From NCBI RefSeq assembly GCF_021155775.2, contig NC_060233.1:35929077-35993076 (forward strand): 64,000 nt of DNA, read 5' to 3'. This DNA is from Neodiprion pinetum. Its lineage: Eukaryota; Arthropoda; Insecta; Hymenoptera; Diprionidae. A program made the position numbers and the translations under genes. Shown piece by piece: positions 58,499 through 64,000 of this stretch (positions are counted from its first letter, which is position 1; each line of letters opens with the position of its first letter). The notes beneath the pieces are model-generated. The model was not told the origin of the DNA, made no database searches, and saw only the letters and a list, made by a program, of their open reading frames with translations.

Positions 58499-61400
58499 CC
58501 ACCGAGGGCGATAGAAATTTATCGCGGAAATTAATTACAACGTACAGTTCAGCGATTTTTCTCAATCTTATCTAATCGGGACTCGCCACACTCGCGAGGA
58601 TCGCACGTAACTGCAGCTATGATCGATTAATTTGCAGCGACATAGTCGACCAACGATCGGCACTCGGTTACACGCGTATCGGACTGTATTTTAGTGGCAC
58701 TTTTTTAATTTCTCCGGGGTCGTAAACACTTCGACGACGACGCACACACGCGTGCTCTCTAATGTAGGCGAGGGGCGGCGGAAAGGACGACTTCGTTATA
58801 TTTGCATATTTTAATGAGGCACACCCGCCACACAGCCTCCGGTTACGAGATGCGCCCGCGGTAGCCGAGCTGCCCTGCGAAACACTATACGCGATGGATT
58901 TAGCGCGGACTTCGCCCTCTCGGATAACCTATTTCAAACAATCGGCGTCAATGTACGGGGAAGCAAAAAGGAAGCGACAAAAATATCCTCAAGATTGGAA
59001 AAAAACCGATCAGGTCGTGGCGAAAATTGTACTCCTCCGTTCATCCGTAAGCTATGGCTGTCAGATTGATTTCCAAGATTTCGATAGATTCCGTTAGTCT
59101 ACGACGCGAGTCCTCGCGAATTTATGCATTATAATTATTTTCCATCCACCACTCGAGTTTCCGGAGTTTGATGATATTTTTTTAACTTCTGCCTCCAAGT
59201 CGGCAAATTTTTTTCACGGTAAATTCGCGTGACGGAGCTCGGTGAGACGTTAATTATAATTAGTCGAATCGAGATTAGTAATTAACACTCGGTGAGCGTT
59301 GAGATGCAGGCGGGGCTGGTTTGTGCAGAAACCGAGGCGAAGGAAACGCAGCTCGTGCAGCGTCGAGGGATTAAACCGCGGCGCAGGACAGCCCGGCCGC
59401 TCGATTTATAACGCAGATAATAATTGCGGGCCCAACTTAATATTCATGAGCCAATCAGATTTGCGGTCGCGTTGCTTTGCGTTCTCCGCTGCAGCAACGA
59501 CGCGACTTCCAGCCTTCGCGAATGAACATTCATCCTCGTCCTGACGTATCGAGTACACCGTCGGTGATGCGGGGCTGCTTCGGTTTTCTTATTTCACTTA
59601 CATATATGTATAAAGCTGATGATATACGAAGATCATTTCGCGATTTCAAAATTGACCGATTAATTTTCCGACCAACGGTGAAAAAATCGGCTAAGCCTCC
59701 TGATATATTTTCTCAAGCTTCCTTTCGCACGTTACATCTCGTGACTGCAGGTGACACCTCGACCGGGATTTCCCTCTGTTCTGAATAAGCGAGCTCGGCC
59801 TGATACGTGCGGATATTAAAGTCATGAATATTTTAATTACCATGTGTTTACGCGGCATAAGGGTACGCGTGGAACGTGTATACGTAATATACGTTCTTAA
59901 CCCGATTTCGAATTCACTCAAAACCCAGGCAACGCGACGAGCGGACGCGTTACCCCGTGCCTGACTAAAAATCAACAAGACAGCTCGGAACCCTCGAGGC
60001 ACTCGCATTTTTAAAGCATATCTTTGGGGCGCGCATTTTCCATGTTTGTAATTGTATTAGCGAAAAACTGTACGGTCACTAATGAGGGAGAATCGAGAGG
60101 ATTTACATCATTGACAGTCAGTGACGATTACTTGGATTCTGTCATTTTTTAAACATTTTCAAACATTCGGTGAAGTCGGTAGAAGATGGACATTTGTTCA
60201 TTTCCATGCATCGCAATTAAGTTTTCAAGGTCATGTCGTACTGAAACAAATCACCCGAGTTCCAAAGAGGCATCAACGATACCTGCGACGTATTTTCGAT
60301 TTTTTATATTCTCAAATGAAAAAATGCATTTTACCGGAAAATAATTAGTACGACTGCAAATTTGAATTTTTCCTACCGATCAAAGGCAACGACAAAGCCG
60401 AACAATAGGCACCTAACAGCCTTATCCGCCATATTGCGAACAAAAAATGCGGGGTGGAAAATTGCGGTAACATCGAGCGGCGCAGGGATTCGCAAATTTG
60501 TGCGTCGAGACTGTTTCGACTGACGAGATTACTCGTCGTTTAGAAAGCAAGGGGTTGGGGGGGAAGGCGTAAAAGGCGGGAGAGCCGCTCCCGCAGCTGG
60601 ACGAGGATATGAAAACTATAAATGATACGGCGTGTTTTAAATTCTTGCAAATAGAAGACAAATGGCGGCCCCGCTAATCCCGGTGTATATTTCGAGCCAT
60701 TATTTTGATTCCAGGGGCATTTGGTGAGCTTTTCCGAGAGGCAGCTGGTATACATATACCCGCGTATATAACGCGCGGCATGCGAACGGGGTGAAAAAAC
60801 TGGTCGCGTTGCAGCGGCGGCAGAGCACTCGACTCGGAACAGGAATTGGGAGAATTTTTTTTCGCGGCACCCGGCAACTGTCCGTCATTAGGTGCAACAT
60901 GGAAACGGCTGGGATCCGGGGAAAACGCATTTAACAAGGACAGATAGTGATTTAATTTTTAAAAATTGACGAAACTCCGCTTCGCGCGCCGCGTCCGCCA
61001 GTTAGCCGTTGGGCATTGATTAACTTTCGACAATGTCAAATCGCTCGCGCGACGGCTCGACGCGTTTTCACTCATTTGTTCGCATTTCGAACGTCCCCGT
61101 CGCCCTCGACGCCACCCCCCAGCGATCCGACGCCTCGGTACGTCGGCCATGCCCGGGTCGCGGATAACGCCAACAAATTACTACACGCGTTTTACACCCA
61201 CGCCTGCACTTCTCCCCCCCCCCCCCCCCCTTTTCTCCCATGGCTCTCCGATTCACGCACCTTGTGCACGCCGACCTTTCGCCTATCTTCGAAATAAATT
61301 TTCAACGATCTGGGAAGTCGATGCTGACGGTGACGATGACGATTTTCTGGTTTTTCCATTCGTTCGTTACGCCGTCTCAAATCGGGGGTCGAGGTGGTTG

Positions 61401-62441
61401 CGAATCTTTCAGGGAATTAATGGGATCCGGCGTGCGTATCGCGTTACGATGCGGATGTATCAAAGAGCCGATGGATATTGTAGTGAAAATTCAAACATTT
61501 CACGAGGATCTAAAAGGGATCCAATGGATTTCTCTAGGATTTCATCGTTTCGGTTGGGTCTTACGGGATTTGACAAGCGGCAAGTTAACGCGCTGTTACT
61601 ACATCGAATTTCAGAGACGGGGAAGGGAGACTAATCCCTTATATATATTTAGAATTTCCGTTGAATCTATAACCATCCACCGTATGAAATCTTGCAATTA
61701 GCCCGTTACAAAAATGAGTGCTTCGCCCATATCGCCACTCACGATCAATTTAGATTGCAGTGTGCGCGTTCCTTGCACCCGATTAATTATTTCCGTTCAA
61801 AACTCAATAATTCACTTATTTCCATCGCTTCCCATATCGCCCAAGAAAACGTGCTTTGCGCGGTGCAATATTACTTGCGCGGTATACCAGAGGCGAATGA
61901 TAAGCAACAAGACGTCGTTGCTGACGAGGCGTAATTGGCATCGATAAATCAGACGATAATGACGATATTTACAAGGTTTTTAAATCCTATCCCCAGCCGC
62001 AAGTGCATGTTTATAAGCAGGTCTTTGGAACGTTGCCTTGCTTCTGCAGAGAGTGTACGTAATGAATCGGACTACATACGTTAATAAGCAAACAAATTGT
62101 CATCTGTGAGAACCAACCTGAAAGTTACACACACACGCACACATATACCTAGGAGACGTCGGTGCGACATACCTGCAGGTAGATAACGTCCGCTGCACGC
62201 GCATTACGCTCGGTTGGATTCATTTCTCGTATTTCTGCACTTTCACTTTCACTTTCCGCACCCACACCAATTCCTAATTCCTTGTTTACGACCCTGAGAT
62301 CCGTCGATCGGCCGATACCTCACCCTCTCCCTCTCCATATCGCGTCACCCCGAAAGCTCGTCAAGCATCCCCCCCTCTTACGCACGTTGCGATACGTATA
62401 CTCGCGAATTACGGGAACGAAGTTTCCGCTTCGGACGATGA
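58499..62441. other. Gene-free stretch
   Basis: No supported exon. There is a POU-like TTTGCATA at 58801-58808 followed by TTTTAATGAG, and a C17 run at 61214-61230. The frames over 61149-61701 overlap on both strands and come from GC-rich composition. CACTTT is repeated three times at 62238-62257, and CpG-rich DNA from 62270 leads into the next candidate exon. Confidence 0.5.
61214..61230. repeat. Poly-C run (17 C)
   Basis: Seventeen C residues followed by TTTT. Confidence 0.95.
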
Positions 62442-62536
62442 ACCGAGACTGAAGCCGAAGGTCAGGAAGCCAAACTGAAACGTTTGATTGTACACAACGA
62501 GCGTTGCCGCGATGTTTACGTCGACGATATTATAAG
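62442..62536 (+). CDS. Candidate exon, unknown protein, 5' edge uncertain
   Basis: Seen: a plus-strand frame open from just after a TGA at 62439-62441 to a strong donor (TATAAG|GTAAGT) at 62536, leaving in phase 2. It has 31 whole codons and no in-frame ATG, so a splice acceptor inside or near the left edge is needed; none is strong. The peptide includes EAEGQEAKLKR and HNERCRDVYVDDII. A hand count gives GC near 65, 29 and 52 percent at codon positions 1 to 3, strongly protein-like at positions 1 and 2. The donor phase fits the acceptor at 63109. An overlapping ATG (62512) gives only seven codons. Confidence 0.28.
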
Positions 62537-63108
62537 GTAAGTGTACCGGCTATTGACACGCTTAGACCCAATTACTGAAGCCTTTATTTTTGTTTTAAAT
62601 TAGAAATTAACCGCGCAAATTGCGAATTCCTCGATGACTAAAGCCATTTGCTAGAGGGTTAGACACTAATAATTTATTTTTCGATAATCTAAAATCTATG
62701 GATCAAACTGATACAACCAAAAAAGGTCGACAACTGGGACACTCGCTTTAGATGACACCGAGTTACCTGTGTTTACGTAATATAGGTATACGTCGTTTCG
62801 GTGGTGAATATTACGCGAATGTCTTATAACGAAGTCGTTAAATGTACATGCGATTTCTGAAGCGACAAAAACCTCGCACTTATATTATACCGATGTAGAT
62901 ATTCCTGCACGTGCTTACGTTTACGAGGTCAACGTGCATTCTCCACTTTATTTACTGTTATGTGCACTTAAAATTTAATTCCGCGGCATTCTATGCTTTC
63001 TTAGTTGCCACATAATTGCGCTTCCTTCATGCCTTGGAGGTGGTATCTCTGCGTAACTTCGAAATGGCCTGTAATTCTCTGACAATTAACTCCTGTTTCT
63101 TCCCGCAG

Positions 63109-63466
63109 TTGCAGTTATACAGGCTTCGATCTTTTGCGGGGGAACAAAAAAAATTCCTACCACTTTTCTTTCGCGTATTACATTCTCAACGCTGGAGAAG
63201 TAGCAAAAAATTTTAACAATTATACGAGCCATTTTGTTTTGCGAATATCCAATACGTCATTGCACGCTAAAACTGAAACTTTCTCGCCGTGCGATAATGC
63301 CGAGTTTAACAACAACTTTTTACGGATGTTTATGACAGAGGAAACGGGCAAATTACATGATTTTTATATTGTACAAGATCGCATGCGGGGCAAACAAAAG
63401 CCCCGCCTGCACGGTTTAAGGGTTGACAAACAAGGCATGCGAATTACACCGCGGTTAAAGGTTTAA
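63109..63466 (+). CDS. Candidate terminal exon, unknown protein
   Basis: Seen: a strong acceptor (GTTTCTTCCCGCAG) before 63109, then 118 open codons entered in phase 2, ending at TAA (63464-63466). The start reads CSYTGFDLLRGNKK and the end is basic (GMRITPRLKV). It contains NNYTSHF and FMTEETGKLHDFY. GC at positions 1 to 3 is near 39, 36 and 46 percent by hand count, a weak coding trend. It phase-matches the donor at 62536, giving a 572-bp GT-AG intron. AATAAA follows at about 63873. No family is recognised. One stop-free run of this length in AT-rich DNA could be chance. Confidence 0.25.
63385..63406. repeat. GC-rich hairpin inside the candidate exon
   Basis: GCGGGGC (63385-63391) and GCCCCGC (63400-63406) pair exactly around AAACAAAA. 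GCA/TGC pairs extend the stem past one mismatch. Confidence 0.9.
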
Positions 63467-64000
63467 AGCACTTTAGGAGTTGCGTTTTGAGCGACAGCAA
63501 ACAGAGGACTCAAGAGAGAAAACTGTGACGGGGAGATTCTGGGCGACGCGACGCGACTAGACGGCTGCTTTTCGCCAGTTATAGCTGTGACATTATGTAT
63601 GTATACATACCTATGTACGGTTTATATACATATACAGGTAGTAGTTCAGTTTAAAAATTACCGCTTATATACGCATAAAGTTTGAATTTATTACGACCTG
63701 TGTTAAAGCTGCAGAGCCCGGACGACGGCGAGGAAAAAAGAAGAAATTGAAAAAAAAAACACAAAACGAATAGAAACACAAAAAAAAAAAAAAACTCGTT
63801 ACAAAATATAATTACTTTGTAATGGAGTTTTGTTATAATGAGATTTCACAAGTGGACGCTACTATTATTGTTAATAAAATGGAATAACTAATGAATTCAC
63901 GTTATAACTACTTGAGCGTCCGCTTCTTATTCTCTGCACGCGAATAGGTGTACATACATGTATATATCTAGTTTTTGCGCTCGACGCTAATGTACAGTAT
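63467..64000. other. Gene-free 3' end of the window
   Basis: AT-rich DNA with TATGTATACATACC-type alternation (63595-63640), A runs near 63749 and 63780-63794, and AATAAA at about 63873. It could be a 3' untranslated region if the preceding exon is real. Confidence 0.5.

Noticed and set aside
62518..62536. YVDD-like residues resembling the reverse transcriptase catalytic motif
   Set aside because: The four residues occur at the end of a candidate exon without any of the flanking RT motifs, and no polymerase, integrase or gag-like frame exists nearby.
1..64000. CRISPR arrays, bacterial operons, phage or viral genes
   Set aside because: No regularly spaced direct repeats, no ribosome-binding-site-led gene runs and no recognisable viral proteins in any frame.

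Overview
This looks like nuclear DNA from an animal, most probably an insect. I see no operons, no ribosome-binding-site-led ORFs and no long uninterrupted genes. There are many (GA)n/(CT)n and (TA)n microsatellites, long homopolymer runs (15 to 27 G or C), frequent CpG, and two short non-autonomous DNA transposons. Abundant CpG in non-coding DNA together with GA microsatellites would suit a hymenopteran such as a sawfly or wasp, but that is inference. No tRNA, rRNA, snRNA, CRISPR array or recognisable protein domain was found by reading.

Layout. 1-6.2 kb: low-complexity T-rich, GA, C and G tracts around AT-rich DNA with one microRNA-like hairpin (2183-2252). 6.2-7.8 kb: two candidate minus-strand exons (6264-6321; 7352-7715). 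7.8-23.6 kb: intergenic or intronic DNA with a homeodomain-type motif cluster (12600-12696) and several perfect hairpins. 23.7-24.1 kb: a candidate plus-strand exon. 24-44 kb: almost entirely non-coding apart from repeats and one small well-spliced plus-strand candidate (40162-40231). 44.5-48.2 kb: the densest part, with a possible plus-strand first exon, three minus-strand candidate exons, a piggyBac-type MITE and a hAT-type MITE. 55.8-56.2 kb: a TATA box followed by a 97-codon ORF. 58.3-58.5 kb: a possible minus-strand first exon. 62.4-63.5 kb: two phase-matched plus-strand candidate exons.

How the genes may fit together. Several minus-strand candidates (58351-58498, 47428-47522, 44860-44982) have compatible splice phases, with both MITEs in the gaps between them, so they could be exons of one large, intron-rich gene. 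The plus-strand pair at 62442-62536 and 63109-63466 could be the 3' end of another. None of the peptides resembles a family I know. Matches of this kind also arise by chance in 64 kb, so all coding calls are low confidence. The well-supported content is the MITEs, microsatellites, homopolymers and perfect inverted repeats. No new biological system can be claimed from sequence alone.
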